From: an uncultured Bacteroidota bacterium | GTDB lineage: Bacteria > Bacteroidota > Bacteroidia > Flavobacteriales > Flavobacteriaceae | Assembly (NCBI GenBank): GCA_902523665.1 | Contig: CABZAD010000001.1 | Span: 41,902 to 105,901 of the forward strand | Direction of reading: 5' to 3' | Length of the DNA stretch: 64,000 nucleotides | In this document: positions 1 to 11,200 of the stretch, piece after piece | How the letters are laid out: every line of letters begins with the position of its first letter | Numbering within the stretch: the first letter of the stretch is position 1 | Notes under the pieces: model-generated | What the model was told of the DNA's origin: nothing | The model's database searches: none | The model's input: only the letters and a program-made list of their open reading frames with translations | Position numbers and translations under genes: made by a program

Positions 1-1
1 A

Positions 2-418
2 CTTCTTATAATAATTGTCGATATATTTTTCTGTTTAATATTCCTTATATTTAATGATTACTTGCCACTACTTTACTTAGATCCTGGTAATTCCAATAAT
101 CTTTCTGATGTTAACGAAGTACTTCAAATTGCATCAAAACTTCTAATTATTGCTGGAGTTTTTCAATTATTTGATGGTATTCAGGCAGTAGTTTTAGGTG
201 CACTTAGAGGTATGCAAGATGTAAATAAGCCAGCTTTGATTATTTTCCTTTCATACGGCTTAATTGGTTTCCCAACTTCATATTTTTTAGGTTTTTACAC
301 CAATCTTTCAGTAATTGGAATATGGATTGGGTTAATGACAGGTCTCTTTTCTTCATCTCTTTTCCTTTTTCTAAGATTTAATTACCTTTCAAAAAAAACA
401 ATAAGACTTAATGATTGA
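2..418 (+). CDS. MATE family efflux transporter, C-terminal part (5' truncated by window edge)
   Basis: Frame stays open to the window edge upstream of the listed ORF (LLIIIVDIFFCLIFLIFNDYLPLLYLDPGN...); multi-TM, 'ALRGMQDVNKPALIIFLSYGLIGFPTSYFLGF' is typical of NorM/MATE C-terminal halves. Confidence 0.8.
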   Translation, partial: LLIIIVDIFFCLIFLIFNDYLPLLYLDPGNSNNLSDVNEVLQIASKLLIIAGVFQLFDGIQAVVLGALRGMQDVNKPALIIFLSYGLIGFPTSYFLGFYTNLSVIGIWIGLMTGLFSSSLFLFLRFNYLSKKTIRLND

Positions 419-998
419 GGAAATATTGAAACTAGACTCCAAGTTATTTCTTTACTTAAATAATCTAGGAACATCAAAATTTGATATTCTTTGGATTAGT
501 TTATCCAAAATTGAGGCAAATATTTTGATATACTTATTTTTAATTTTTCTATTTCTTTACATTCAAAAGATTCGTGCTAAATTTTTATATATTTTCTACC
601 TTTTCATTGTTATCGCACTGATGATAACGATTGCTGATCAGGGAGCAAATATTTTTAAAGATTATTTTCAACGTTTAAGGCCATGCTATAATGAATCTAT
701 TATGGATTCTTTAAGACTCGTAAAAGAAAATTGTGGAGGAAGATATGGGTTCTTTTCAGCACATGCCTCTAATTCCTTTTCTTTAGCTATTTTTTTTGGT
801 CTTTTATTTATAAATAGAATTAGATATATAATTCTGATAACTATAGTTTATGCATCACTAATTTCGTACAGTAGAATATATCTAGGTGTTCATTATCCAA
901 TTGATATTATTGTTGGTAGCTCTTTTGGAACATTTGTAGGTTTTTTTATGTACAGTTTTGTATATCTAAAGTTTTTGAAGTTCTTTGATAAAACTTAA
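411..998 (+). CDS. PAP2-family membrane phosphatase
   Basis: Multi-TM protein with 'KDYFQRLRPC', 'GFFSAHASNSFSLA' and 'SYSRIYLGVHYPIDIIVGS', matching the three PAP2 motifs. Confidence 0.85.
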   Translation: MIEEILKLDSKLFLYLNNLGTSKFDILWISLSKIEANILIYLFLIFLFLYIQKIRAKFLYIFYLFIVIALMITIADQGANIFKDYFQRLRPCYNESIMDSLRLVKENCGGRYGFFSAHASNSFSLAIFFGLLFINRIRYIILITIVYASLISYSRIYLGVHYPIDIIVGSSFGTFVGFFMYSFVYLKFLKFFDKT

Positions 999-2087
999 CC
1001 AAGAGTATTTTACTTTAGATTTTTTAATATTTTGTTTGTAATTGTAATTTTTTTTCTTTTCTAAAGATTCTAAAATTACCGATGATAGATTTTTAGCAGT
1101 TTTTTTAAAAATTGCTCCACTTTTATCAATAAGAACAACTTCCTTTAAACCTTCAATGTCAGAAACAACTATGGGAGTATCATAAAAATAGCATAAAGGA
1201 GTAATTCCACTTTGACTAGCTTTAATATAAGGTTGAATAATTAAATCACTTGCACATATATAATCTCTTATCATCTTTGAGTCCAAAAACTTATTATTTA
1301 TTATTATTTTATTATTTAAATTAAGGTCATCTATCAAATTCAAATATTTATCCATTGGCTCATAAAATTCTCCTGCAACTATTAGGATTATATCATTTCT
1401 GCTTATAAATTTCATACTTCTTATCAGAGTTTCTAAACCTTTATATTTTCTAACTAAACCAACAAAACTTATATAAGTTTTGTCATCGAGGCCTAAATTA
1501 ATTTTTGCTGTTTTTTTATCTTTTCGTTTAGGTAGATTTAAATTAATTGGATGGAATAGAGATAAAACTTTTTTATTAGTAGATCTTTTAAGCTGTCCTC
1601 CAACATTATCTGACATTGAAACAAATATATCGCATGTATTTAAATAAAAATTGCGTATTAATTTCTCAAATGGAACTTTTTCATGATTATTCCAATTATC
1701 AATAAGTCCAATTACTTTTATCTTTTTATTTAAAAATAAACCAATAAAAAAATATGGGAGAGCTAAAATAGGGGACCAGTATCTTAATATTATTGAGTCT
1801 GGCATAATTTTATTTGCCATTTTAGATACTTTAATCCAATTAAATGGATTTATAGTATTGATTAGTCTAATTATTTTAAAATTTTGATTATGTACTTCAT
1901 TACTAAATTGAGATTTACCAGGAAACAAAAAACTAGGATATAAAAGTGAAAAAGTCCAGACTTCAGTATTAACACCGGATTTTGTTAACTCATTACATAA
2001 TGAATGAGTTGAGTCAGAAATACCACCCCTATATGGATATGCTGCTGAAAATACTAGGAATTTAATTTTATCTTCCTTTGTATTCAT
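966..2087 (-). CDS. Glycosyltransferase (GT4-like)
   Basis: N-term 'YPYRGGISDSTHSLCNEL', C-term 'SDLIIQPYIKASQSGITPLCYFYDTPIVVSDIEGLKEVV' typical of GT-B family glycosyltransferases. Confidence 0.8.
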   Translation of the reverse strand: MNTKEDKIKFLVFSAAYPYRGGISDSTHSLCNELTKSGVNTEVWTFSLLYPSFLFPGKSQFSNEVHNQNFKIIRLINTINPFNWIKVSKMANKIMPDSIILRYWSPILALPYFFIGLFLNKKIKVIGLIDNWNNHEKVPFEKLIRNFYLNTCDIFVSMSDNVGGQLKRSTNKKVLSLFHPINLNLPKRKDKKTAKINLGLDDKTYISFVGLVRKYKGLETLIRSMKFISRNDIILIVAGEFYEPMDKYLNLIDDLNLNNKIIINNKFLDSKMIRDYICASDLIIQPYIKASQSGITPLCYFYDTPIVVSDIEGLKEVVLIDKSGAIFKKTAKNLSSVILESLEKKKNYNYKQNIKKSKVKYSWLSFIKELQKL

Positions 2088-2105
2088 AATTTTTTTAAAT
2101 ATACT

Positions 2106-3557
2106 TTATAAGTCTCCGTATGAGTTCTTTCTTGGAAGATTTGATTTACCCATGAGATATTTGTCAATATGATAAGAAGCCTCTCTACCTTCAGAAATTG
2201 CCCAAACAATTAACGATTGTCCTCTTCGACAATCACCTGCAGTAAAAATATTATTTTTTTTGGTTTGATAATTGGAATTTGAAGATATATTTCCACTATT
2301 GTCAATATCAATATTAAGAAGATTTGGAAGAACTTTTTCAGGACCAGTAAATCCTAAAGCTAAAATTACCATATCGCACTTCCAAGTTTTATTGGTATTA
2401 GGAATTTCTGTAAGTTTTCCTGATACTTTATCAACTTCAACATTAACAGTTTCTAATCCTATTAAGTTATTATTCTTATCTCCTTTAAATCTTTTTGTTA
2501 AAATACTCCATTCTCTACTAACACCCTCTTGATGAGATGAAGTTGTCTTGAGGGTGAATGGCCAATATGGCCATGGATTAGATGAATCTCTATTCTTACC
2601 TGGTTTATGTGATAATTCAAAATTTACAACACTACTTGCACCATGTCTGTTGCATGTTCCAATACAATCAGAGCCAGTATCTCCTCCTCCTATAACAATT
2701 ATATTTTTATCTTTTGCATTATATCTATCTAGATGTGCATTTATTTGTTTGTCAACAAACTTATTATTATGAGTTAAAAAATGCATAGCTTGCTCTACTC
2801 CGTGTAAATCACTTCCCGGAATATCTAATAAACGTTTTTTAGTAGAACCAGTAGAGATTAGAACTGCATCAAATTTATCATGTAATTCTTCTATTGAAAT
2901 ATCTTCACCAACATTAATATTACATTTAAAATAAACACCTTCTTCTTTCAAGATATTGACTCTTCTATCAATAATATTTTTCTCTAATTTAAAATCAGGT
3001 ATACCGTATCTTAATAGTCCTCCAATTTTGTTATCTCTCTCAAAAACAGTAATATTATGTCCAGCTGAGTTTAATTGCTGAGAAGCAGCAAGACCAGCAG
3101 GTCCAGAACCAATAATAGCAATATTTTTACCTGTTCTAATTTTTGGCTTAACTGGCTTTATCCATCCATTTTTGAAACCTTCTTCTATAATATTTTTTTC
3201 AATCAATTCAATTGACACAGGGGGATCAATAATTCCTAGAACACAGGCTGCCTCACATGGAGCAGGACAAAGTCTTCCAGTAAATTCAGGAAAATTATTT
3301 GTTGAGTGAAGTACCTCGAGTGCATCTCTCCATTTTTTATTGTAAACTAAGTCATTGAAATCAGGAATCAAATTTCCAAGTGGGCACCCACTATGACAAA
3401 ATGGTACTCCACAATCCATACATCTTGCTGATTGACTTTCTAATTCGGACTTTTTAATCTCTACTGTAAATTCATTGTAATTTTTTAGTCTTCTTCTTAT
3501 TGGAAGATACTTTTCATCAATTCTATCAAACTCTTTAAAACCTTTAACTTTTCCCAT
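2106..3557 (-). CDS. gltD: Glutamate synthase small subunit
   Basis: 'SQSARCMDCGVPFCHSGCPLGNLIPDFNDLVY' FeS motif, 'IAIIGSGPAGLAASQQL', adjacent to gltB. Confidence 0.95.
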   Translation of the reverse strand: MGKVKGFKEFDRIDEKYLPIRRRLKNYNEFTVEIKKSELESQSARCMDCGVPFCHSGCPLGNLIPDFNDLVYNKKWRDALEVLHSTNNFPEFTGRLCPAPCEAACVLGIIDPPVSIELIEKNIIEEGFKNGWIKPVKPKIRTGKNIAIIGSGPAGLAASQQLNSAGHNITVFERDNKIGGLLRYGIPDFKLEKNIIDRRVNILKEEGVYFKCNINVGEDISIEELHDKFDAVLISTGSTKKRLLDIPGSDLHGVEQAMHFLTHNNKFVDKQINAHLDRYNAKDKNIIVIGGGDTGSDCIGTCNRHGASSVVNFELSHKPGKNRDSSNPWPYWPFTLKTTSSHQEGVSREWSILTKRFKGDKNNNLIGLETVNVEVDKVSGKLTEIPNTNKTWKCDMVILALGFTGPEKVLPNLLNIDIDNSGNISSNSNYQTKKNNIFTAGDCRRGQSLIVWAISEGREASYHIDKYLMGKSNLPRKNSYGDL

Positions 3558-6500
3558 TTAATTGATAAGTTGATTAATTTTTTCTTCCTTTAACTTTTCC
3601 AGAGCAGCTTTATATTCAATAGGCATAATCTTTACAAAGTTTTTCTTTTTTGAATTCCACTTTGATATTATATTTTCAGCTACTTTACTAGCTGTATTTG
3701 AATAATGGTTTTTTAATAAGCTATATATTAAATCAGAGTCTTGGCTATCTATCTTTTCAAAGTTTATCATTTCCATATTGAAGTTTTTTTCAGAGAAATT
3801 AGGTGTTTTTAGTATATATGCTATTCCTCCACTCATTCCAGCTCCAAAATTTCTACCTATTTCTCCTAATATTAAAACATTTCCTCCTGTCATATATTCA
3901 CAACCATGATCTCCAACTCCTTCAACAACTGCGTTAGCACCCGAGTTTCTTACACAGAATCGCTCACCAGCAATTCCATTGATGTAAGCCTCACCAGAAG
4001 TTGCTCCATATAAAGCAACATTACCTGTAATTATATTTTTATCAGACTCAAAAGTAGATTCTTCAGGTATTTTAATTGATAATGTTGCTCCTGACAGGCT
4101 CTTACCAAAATAGTCATTTGTATTTCCAATTACTGTCATTTTTAGACCTTTTACTGCAAATGCACCAAAACTTTGACCTGCAGAGCCTCTAAAATTGATA
4201 TTAAGAGTATTTTTTGGAAGACCATTAATTCCGTGTAGGATAGAAATTTCATTACTTATTAGAGCACCCACAGATCTATCAGTATTCATAATCTTAAATT
4301 CAAAAGAGGATTTTACTTTCTTATTAACTGATAGTTTTGCAGATTCTAATATTTCAAAATCTAGAACACTGTCAAGGTTATGATCCTGTTTTATTGTATT
4401 TTTAATTGGAAAACCTTCTTGATTTAATGGTTTGTATAAAACCTTATCTAAATTTAAACCCTTTACTTTGTAATCCTCAAGGCCATCTTTAGGTTTTAAT
4501 TTTTGTGTTTGACCTATCATTTCATCCACAGTTCTGAATCCAAGATCTGCCATAATTTCTCGTAATTCTTGTGCAACGAAATACATGTAATTAATTACAT
4601 GTTCGGGTTTACCTTTAAAATTTTTCCTTAAGTCTGGATCTTGAGTTGCTATCCCTACAGGACATGTGTTCAAGTGACAGGCTCTCATCATGATACAGCC
4701 TGAAGCTACAAGAGGAGCTGTAGAAAAGCCAAACTCTTCTGCACCTAATAGACATGCTACAGCTACATCCTTACCTGTCTTGAGTTGACCATCACATTCA
4801 AGTACAACTCTACTTCTTAAATTATTTACAACTAGTGTTTGTTGTGCTTCAGCAATTCCAAGTTCCCATGGAAGGCCAGCATGTCTTAAAGATGTTAATG
4901 GCGATGCTCCAGTTCCACCATCATAACCTGATATAAGAATAACATCAGCTTTTGCCTTAGCAACGCCCGCCGCAATAGTACCAACTCCAACTTCTGAAAC
5001 TAATTTTACATTAATCCTAGCCTTTCTGTTAGCATTTTTAAGATCAAAAATTAGTTGAGCTAGATCTTCAATTGAGTAGATATCATGATGAGGAGGGGGA
5101 GAAATTAATCCTACAAATGGGGTAGAATTTCGAACTTTTGCAATCAGAGGGTTAACCTTTGGTCCAGGTAATTGCCCTCCTTCACCAGGTTTCGCTCCCT
5201 GTGCCATTTTAATCTGTATTTCATTAGCATTTGAAAGATAGTATGAGCTTACACCAAATCTACCTGATGCAACTTGTTTTATGGCACTGTTCCTAAGATC
5301 TCCATTTTTATCCTTTTTAAACCTATTACTATCCTCACCACCTTCTCCAGAATTACTTTTTCCTCCAATTCGATTCATAGCAATAGCTAGGTTCTCGTGA
5401 GCTTCTTTGCTTATGGACCCATAGGACATTGCGCCAGTTTTAAATCTCTTAACTATTTCGGTCCATGGCTCAACTTCTTCGATTGGGATAGGATTGTAAT
5501 CTACAAATTTTAAAAGACCACGAATTGTCATTAATTGTTCTTCTTGATCGTTTACCAACTGTGAAAACTCTTTGTAAGAAGAGTAGCTTTCCTGTCTAAC
5601 AGAATTTTGAAGTTTTGATATTGTAATAGGATTAAGCATATGACTTTCACCCTCTCTTCTCCATCTATAATCTCCGCCAGTTTTAATTGAGATAAAGTCT
5701 GAAGATGAATTAAAAGCATGCTTAATTCTTTGATTAATTTCTTTTTCAATAACGTAAAGACCAACTCCTTCAATTCTGGTTGGAGTATTTTTAAAATATT
5801 TATTAATAAAATTGGTCTTTAATCCAAGTGCTTCAAATATTTGAGAACCTCTGTAGGAATTAAGAGTAGATATACCAATTTTATTCATGACTTTTAATAT
5901 GCCTTTAGCTGTAGCACTATTAAAGTTTGAGATAGCCTTTTCTTTTGAAATATCTTCTATAAATCCTAAATCATGATGATAATCAATAATCTCATTAACT
6001 AAATATGGATTTATTGCACTTGCTCCAAAACCAAATAGCATCGAAAAATGATGAGGTTCTCTTGGCTCAGCAGATTCAATTATAATCCCAAACTTTGATC
6101 TTTTCTTCTTTTTAATCATTGTTTGATGTACAAAAGAGCAAGCAAGCAATATTGGTATAGGGGACATTTTCTTAGATACATTTCTGTCACTAAGTATTAT
6201 TATATTAGTTCCATCATCAACAAACCCTTCTACTTTGCTAACTATATTATCAAGAGCCTCCTCAATGCCATTATGTCCCGACTTAGATTTGTAAAGACAA
6301 CTAATTGATTTAGATTTGAAATTCTTGTGCTCAATGTATTTAATTTTGTATAAATCTTCATTAGATATTATAGGATTATTAATGTTAAGATTAATACAAT
6401 GTTCCTGAGTGACCTCAAAAATATTGTGATTATTTCCAATAGACAAACTTGTATCAGTTATGATTTCTTCTCGAATTCCATCAAGTGGTGGATTTGTCAC

Positions 6501-8063
6501 TTGAGCAAAGAGTTGTTTAAAGTAATTGTAAAGTAGTTGAGGCTTTTTTGATAAAACAGCTAAAGGAGTATCTATACCCATAGAACCAATAGATTCCTTG
6601 CCAGAGATACTCATAGGAATTATAATCTTCTTAAAATCTTCCTTGGTATATCCAAATATTTTTAATCTTGTTTCAAACTTAATTTTTTCATTAGGTGCTC
6701 TATTTCCTGTGTAAGGGACATCTTTTAATTGCAATATGTTATTCTTAACCCACTTCCTGTAAGGTTTTTTAGAAACTATTTGAGATTTTATTTCATCATC
6801 ATTAACTATTTTCCCTTTTTCCATATCGACCAGAAATATTTTTCCAGGCTCAAGTCTTCCATGTGATAATACATTCTTTGGTTCAATTTCTACAACACCT
6901 GTCTCTGAAGACATAACGACATATCCATCTTTTGTAACTGTGTATCTTGATGGTCTTAGACCATTTCTATCAAGAAGTGCGCCAATGTATTTTCCGTCTG
7001 TAAATGGAATTGATGCTGGCCCATCCCAAGGCTCCATGATACAGCTATTGTATTCATAGAATGCTTTTTTGTCATCATCCATTGAATTATGTTTTTCCCA
7101 TGCTTCAGGAACTAACATCATCATCACTTCGGGTAAAGATCTTCCTGTCATTAATAATAGTTCAACAACCATATCCATTGATGCAGAATCTGATTTATTT
7201 GGAACGATAATTGGGAGAATATTGGACATCTCTTCCTCAGAAATATTTTTTGACATAAACAATTCCTCCCTAGACCTCATCCTACTTGTATTACCCTTGA
7301 AAGTATTTATTTCTCCATTATGACACATATATCTAAATGGTTGAGCAAGATCCCAAGTTGGAAAAGTATTTGTAGAAAATCTTTGATGAACAAGGGCAAG
7401 CTTTGTAACTAGTAGCGAGTCTTTAAGATCTACATAAAATCTTTCAATATCTTCTGGTACTAATAAACCTTTATATATAATTGTTTTTGTACTGAGACTT
7501 GAAAAATAAAAGTATTCTTTTTCAGATAACTCAGATGAGTAAATTAGGTTTTCTGCAATTTTTCTTGCTTTAAATAATTTAAGATTAAAAACAGACTCAT
7601 CTACTTCCTTATTCTTAGCACTTATAAATACCTGTTTTATTTCAGGCTGTGACTTGCTTGCAATCGAACCAACAACTTTAGAATCAACAGGAACATTTCT
7701 CCATCCTAAAATTTTCAAGTTTTGTCTATTAATTTCATTTTCAAAAACTTTAATACAGTGGTTTGATTGATTTGCATTTTTTGGTAAAAAAACCATACCA
7801 ACAGCATAATCATTAGGTTGTGGAAGGGAAAAATCACATTTTTTGACAAAAAAACTGTGAGGAATCTCAATTAATATACCTGCTCCATCACCTGTTCTTC
7901 CATCAGAGCTGACAGCACCCCTATGCTCTAAGCATGAAAGTATATTGAGAGCTTTGCCTATAATGTTATTTGTTCTTTCACCATTTAGACTACATATAAA
8001 TCCAGCTCCACAGTTATCATGTTCAAATTCAGACAAATAAAGTCCTTGATCTTTTAATTTCAT
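3558..8063 (-). CDS. gltB: Glutamate synthase large subunit
   Basis: 1501 aa; Ntn nucleophile region 'HDNCGAGFI'; FMN/FeS region 'GCIMMRACHLNTCPVGIATQDPDLR'; C-terminal GXGXG repeats. Confidence 0.97.
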   Translation of the reverse strand: MKLKDQGLYLSEFEHDNCGAGFICSLNGERTNNIIGKALNILSCLEHRGAVSSDGRTGDGAGILIEIPHSFFVKKCDFSLPQPNDYAVGMVFLPKNANQSNHCIKVFENEINRQNLKILGWRNVPVDSKVVGSIASKSQPEIKQVFISAKNKEVDESVFNLKLFKARKIAENLIYSSELSEKEYFYFSSLSTKTIIYKGLLVPEDIERFYVDLKDSLLVTKLALVHQRFSTNTFPTWDLAQPFRYMCHNGEINTFKGNTSRMRSREELFMSKNISEEEMSNILPIIVPNKSDSASMDMVVELLLMTGRSLPEVMMMLVPEAWEKHNSMDDDKKAFYEYNSCIMEPWDGPASIPFTDGKYIGALLDRNGLRPSRYTVTKDGYVVMSSETGVVEIEPKNVLSHGRLEPGKIFLVDMEKGKIVNDDEIKSQIVSKKPYRKWVKNNILQLKDVPYTGNRAPNEKIKFETRLKIFGYTKEDFKKIIIPMSISGKESIGSMGIDTPLAVLSKKPQLLYNYFKQLFAQVTNPPLDGIREEIITDTSLSIGNNHNIFEVTQEHCINLNINNPIISNEDLYKIKYIEHKNFKSKSISCLYKSKSGHNGIEEALDNIVSKVEGFVDDGTNIIILSDRNVSKKMSPIPILLACSFVHQTMIKKKKRSKFGIIIESAEPREPHHFSMLFGFGASAINPYLVNEIIDYHHDLGFIEDISKEKAISNFNSATAKGILKVMNKIGISTLNSYRGSQIFEALGLKTNFINKYFKNTPTRIEGVGLYVIEKEINQRIKHAFNSSSDFISIKTGGDYRWRREGESHMLNPITISKLQNSVRQESYSSYKEFSQLVNDQEEQLMTIRGLLKFVDYNPIPIEEVEPWTEIVKRFKTGAMSYGSISKEAHENLAIAMNRIGGKSNSGEGGEDSNRFKKDKNGDLRNSAIKQVASGRFGVSSYYLSNANEIQIKMAQGAKPGEGGQLPGPKVNPLIAKVRNSTPFVGLISPPPHHDIYSIEDLAQLIFDLKNANRKARINVKLVSEVGVGTIAAGVAKAKADVILISGYDGGTGASPLTSLRHAGLPWELGIAEAQQTLVVNNLRSRVVLECDGQLKTGKDVAVACLLGAEEFGFSTAPLVASGCIMMRACHLNTCPVGIATQDPDLRKNFKGKPEHVINYMYFVAQELREIMADLGFRTVDEMIGQTQKLKPKDGLEDYKVKGLNLDKVLYKPLNQEGFPIKNTIKQDHNLDSVLDFEILESAKLSVNKKVKSSFEFKIMNTDRSVGALISNEISILHGINGLPKNTLNINFRGSAGQSFGAFAVKGLKMTVIGNTNDYFGKSLSGATLSIKIPEESTFESDKNIITGNVALYGATSGEAYINGIAGERFCVRNSGANAVVEGVGDHGCEYMTGGNVLILGEIGRNFGAGMSGGIAYILKTPNFSEKNFNMEMINFEKIDSQDSDLIYSLLKNHYSNTASKVAENIISKWNSKKKNFVKIMPIEYKAALEKLKEEKINQLIN

Positions 8064-8167
8064 AGGTAACTAACAAAATTATAATTATGATTTTGAGATG
8101 AAAATCATAAACATGTAAATCAAATATGTAAAAATTTTATTTACCATATTTACAAAAAAAGGTTAAA

Positions 8168-8190
8168 AAAAATATCATATTGATATTTTT
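8168..8190 (-). terminator. Possible intrinsic terminator downstream of secA
   Basis: Perfect 10-bp AT-rich inverted repeat aaaaatatca-tat-tgatattttt with an extended U-tract on the minus-strand transcript. Confidence 0.45.
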
Positions 8191-8223
8191 CAGAAGATAA
8201 ATTAAAAATATTTTTATGGAGAT

Positions 8224-11200
8224 TTAACTATTTATGGACCATTCATCAGTTAAGAGTAATCTTTCAGCCTGTTTAAATTTCATGGTCTTTATCTCACCAG
8301 TATGATTATTTTTAATATCTACTTTTTCATTTCTTCCAATCTTTGGAACTTCTCTTGTAATTGTCTCAACTTTCTGGTTTTGTTGACTTGCGCTTGCACC
8401 AACTCTTCTTGCTCTTTCAGCTAATTGGTCACTATTAAGGCTCTCTTCTTTTGAAGTTTGATAATTATTATTGCTTGATAAGCTTTTTGAAGCATCTTTG
8501 ATATTATTTTGATTATTTGGTAGATTAGATTTAAATAAAAATGATAATAATTCTTTGTTTAGTATATGAATCATTGATTTAAATAACTCATATGCTTCAA
8601 ATTTATATATTAGCAATGGGTCTTTTTGCTCATGAACTGCTAACTGAACAGATTGTTTTAATTCATCCATTTTTCTTAAATGGTTTTTCCACTTCTCATC
8701 AATTATAGCAAGAGAAATATTTTTTTCAAAATCATAAATTAGATTGTCTCCATTAGAATCAAATGCTTTTTTTAGATCAGTTACAATATTAATAACCTTT
8801 TTACCGTCAGTAAAAGGAACGACAATTCTCTTGTAAGAGTTTGCTTTATTTTCATAAACATTTTTAATTACAGGAAGTGCCAAGGCTCTATTTAATTCTT
8901 TTTTATTGATATAAAACTTGTTTAATTCTTTGTAAAGCGAGTCAATCAGATCTTCTTCGTTTGATTCAATGAATTCATTCTCATTAATTGGAGAAGTCAT
9001 TGAAAATGTTGTTATAAGTTCAAACTCAAAGTTTTTAAAATTGTTTGTAGCTCTATTATCTCTTACAATCTCTTCTATTGTATCAAACATTATATTCGAA
9101 ATATCAATTTGAAGTCTATCTCCTTCAAGAGCATTTTTTCTTAAAGTGTAAATTATATTCCTTTGAGAATTCATTACATCATCATACTCAAGAAGCCTTT
9201 TTCTAATACCAAAGTTGTTCTCTTCGACTTTTTTCTGTGCTCTTTCAATTGATTTAGTAACCATCGGATGTTGAATATTTTCTCCATCTTTTAGTCCCAT
9301 TCTATCCATTATATTTGAAACTCTATCTTGACCAAATAATCTCATTAAATTGTCCTCAAAAGAAACATAAAATTGAGAACTACCAGGATCTCCTTGTCTT
9401 CCTGATCTACCTCTAAGCTGTCTATCTACTCTTCGTGAATCATGTCTTTCAGTTCCAATAATTGCAAGTCCACCTGCATTAATTACATCTTTACTTAGTT
9501 TAATATCAGTTCCTCTACCAGCCATATTCGTTGCAATTGTTACAACCCCAGGTTTTCCAGCTTCAGCAACTATGTCAGCTTCTTTTTTATGTAGTTTGGC
9601 GTTAAGAACATTGTGATTTACATTGGCCCTATTTAGCATTTTACTTAATAATTCTGAAATTTCAACAGAAGTAGTACCAATTAATACTGGTCTTTTATTG
9701 TATCTAAGATCAATAACCTCCTCAATTATCGCATTATATTTTTCTCTTTTAGATTTGTAAATTAAATCATCCTGATCTTTTCTAGCTACAGGTTTATTAG
9801 TTGGAATCTCAGTTACATCAAGCTTGTAAATTTCCCAGAATTCTCCTGCCTCTGTAACTGCAGTTCCAGTCATTCCAGAAAGTTTAGAATATAATCTAAA
9901 ATAGTTTTGAAGTGTAATTGTAGCAAAAGTCTGAGTAGCTGCTTCAATTTTTACATTTTCTTTTGCTTCAATTGCCTGATGAAGTCCGTCTGAGTATCTT
10001 CTTCCATCCATTATTCTTCCAGTCTGCTCATCAACTATCATTACTTTGTTTTCTACAACAACATATTCCACATCTTTCTCAAACAAAGTAAAAGCCTTAA
10101 GTAATTGATTAATACTATGAATTCTCTCACTTTTTATATTGAAATCATTGTATATGTCATTCTTCTCATTAGCTTCATCTTCTGGAGATAAACCTTTACT
10201 TTCTATTAAAGAAATTTCAGTTGAAATATTGGGCATTACAAAAAAGTCTTTATCATCAAGATCCTCAGAAAGTGTATTAATACCCTTATCTGTTAGTTCA
10301 ATTTGATTGTTTTTTTCATCAATTGTAAAGAAAAGTTCCTCATCAATTTGATGCATTTCTCTGTTATTGTCCTGCATAAAAAAATTCTCAGTTTTTTGAA
10401 GTGTCTGTTTTACACCTTCTTCACTTAAAAATTTAATCAATGCTTTATTCTTTGGTAGTCCTCTAAAAACTCTATAAAGTAGAAAACCGCCTCTATCTTT
10501 ATCTAAATCTCTAATAAGATCCTTTGCCTCAGATAGAATACTAGTTAAGTAAGTCCTCTGTAAAGAAACTAATCTTTGGATTTTGGGTTTTAGATTGTCA
10601 AACTCGTGTCTATCCCCGTCTTTAGTTGGACCAGAAATAATAAGTGGTGTTCTCGCATCATCAATAAGAACAGAGTCTACCTCATCAATTATAGCATAAT
10701 TATGCTTTCTTTGAACAACATCATCAAGTGAATGAGACATATTGTCTCTTAGATAATCAAAACCAAATTCATTGTTTGTTCCATAGGTAATATCAGCTTC
10801 GTAAGCTCTTTTCCTCTCTGGAGAATTTGGTTTATGATAATCAATACAATCAATCCTTAAGCCGTGAAATTCAAGTATGGGTCCCATCCATGCACTATCA
10901 CGTTTAGCAAGGTAATCATTTACAGTAACCAAATGAACTCCATCTCCAGTCAGAGCATTTAAGTAAATTGGTAATGTGGATACCAGTGTTTTACCCTCAC
11001 CAGTCTGCATCTCACCGATTTTTCCTTGATGAAGAACAATTCCTCCAATAAGTTGAACATCGTAGTGAATCATGTCCCAGACAACATTCTTACCTGCGGC
11101 ATCCCAATTATTTTTCCAAATAGCTTTATCGTTCTCAATTTTAGCATAAGAATTTTTTGATGCAATTTCTTTATCAAAATCAAAGGCATTTACTTTAATT

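Noticed and set aside
2272-2772. Plus-strand ORFs over gltD
   Set aside because: Antisense to gltD with no recognisable motifs.
8224-8560. SecA lacking the C-terminal zinc-binding motif as a novelty
   Set aside because: The ending KIGRNEKVDIKNNHTGEIKTMKFKQAERLL... is the ordinary flavobacterial SecA C-terminus.
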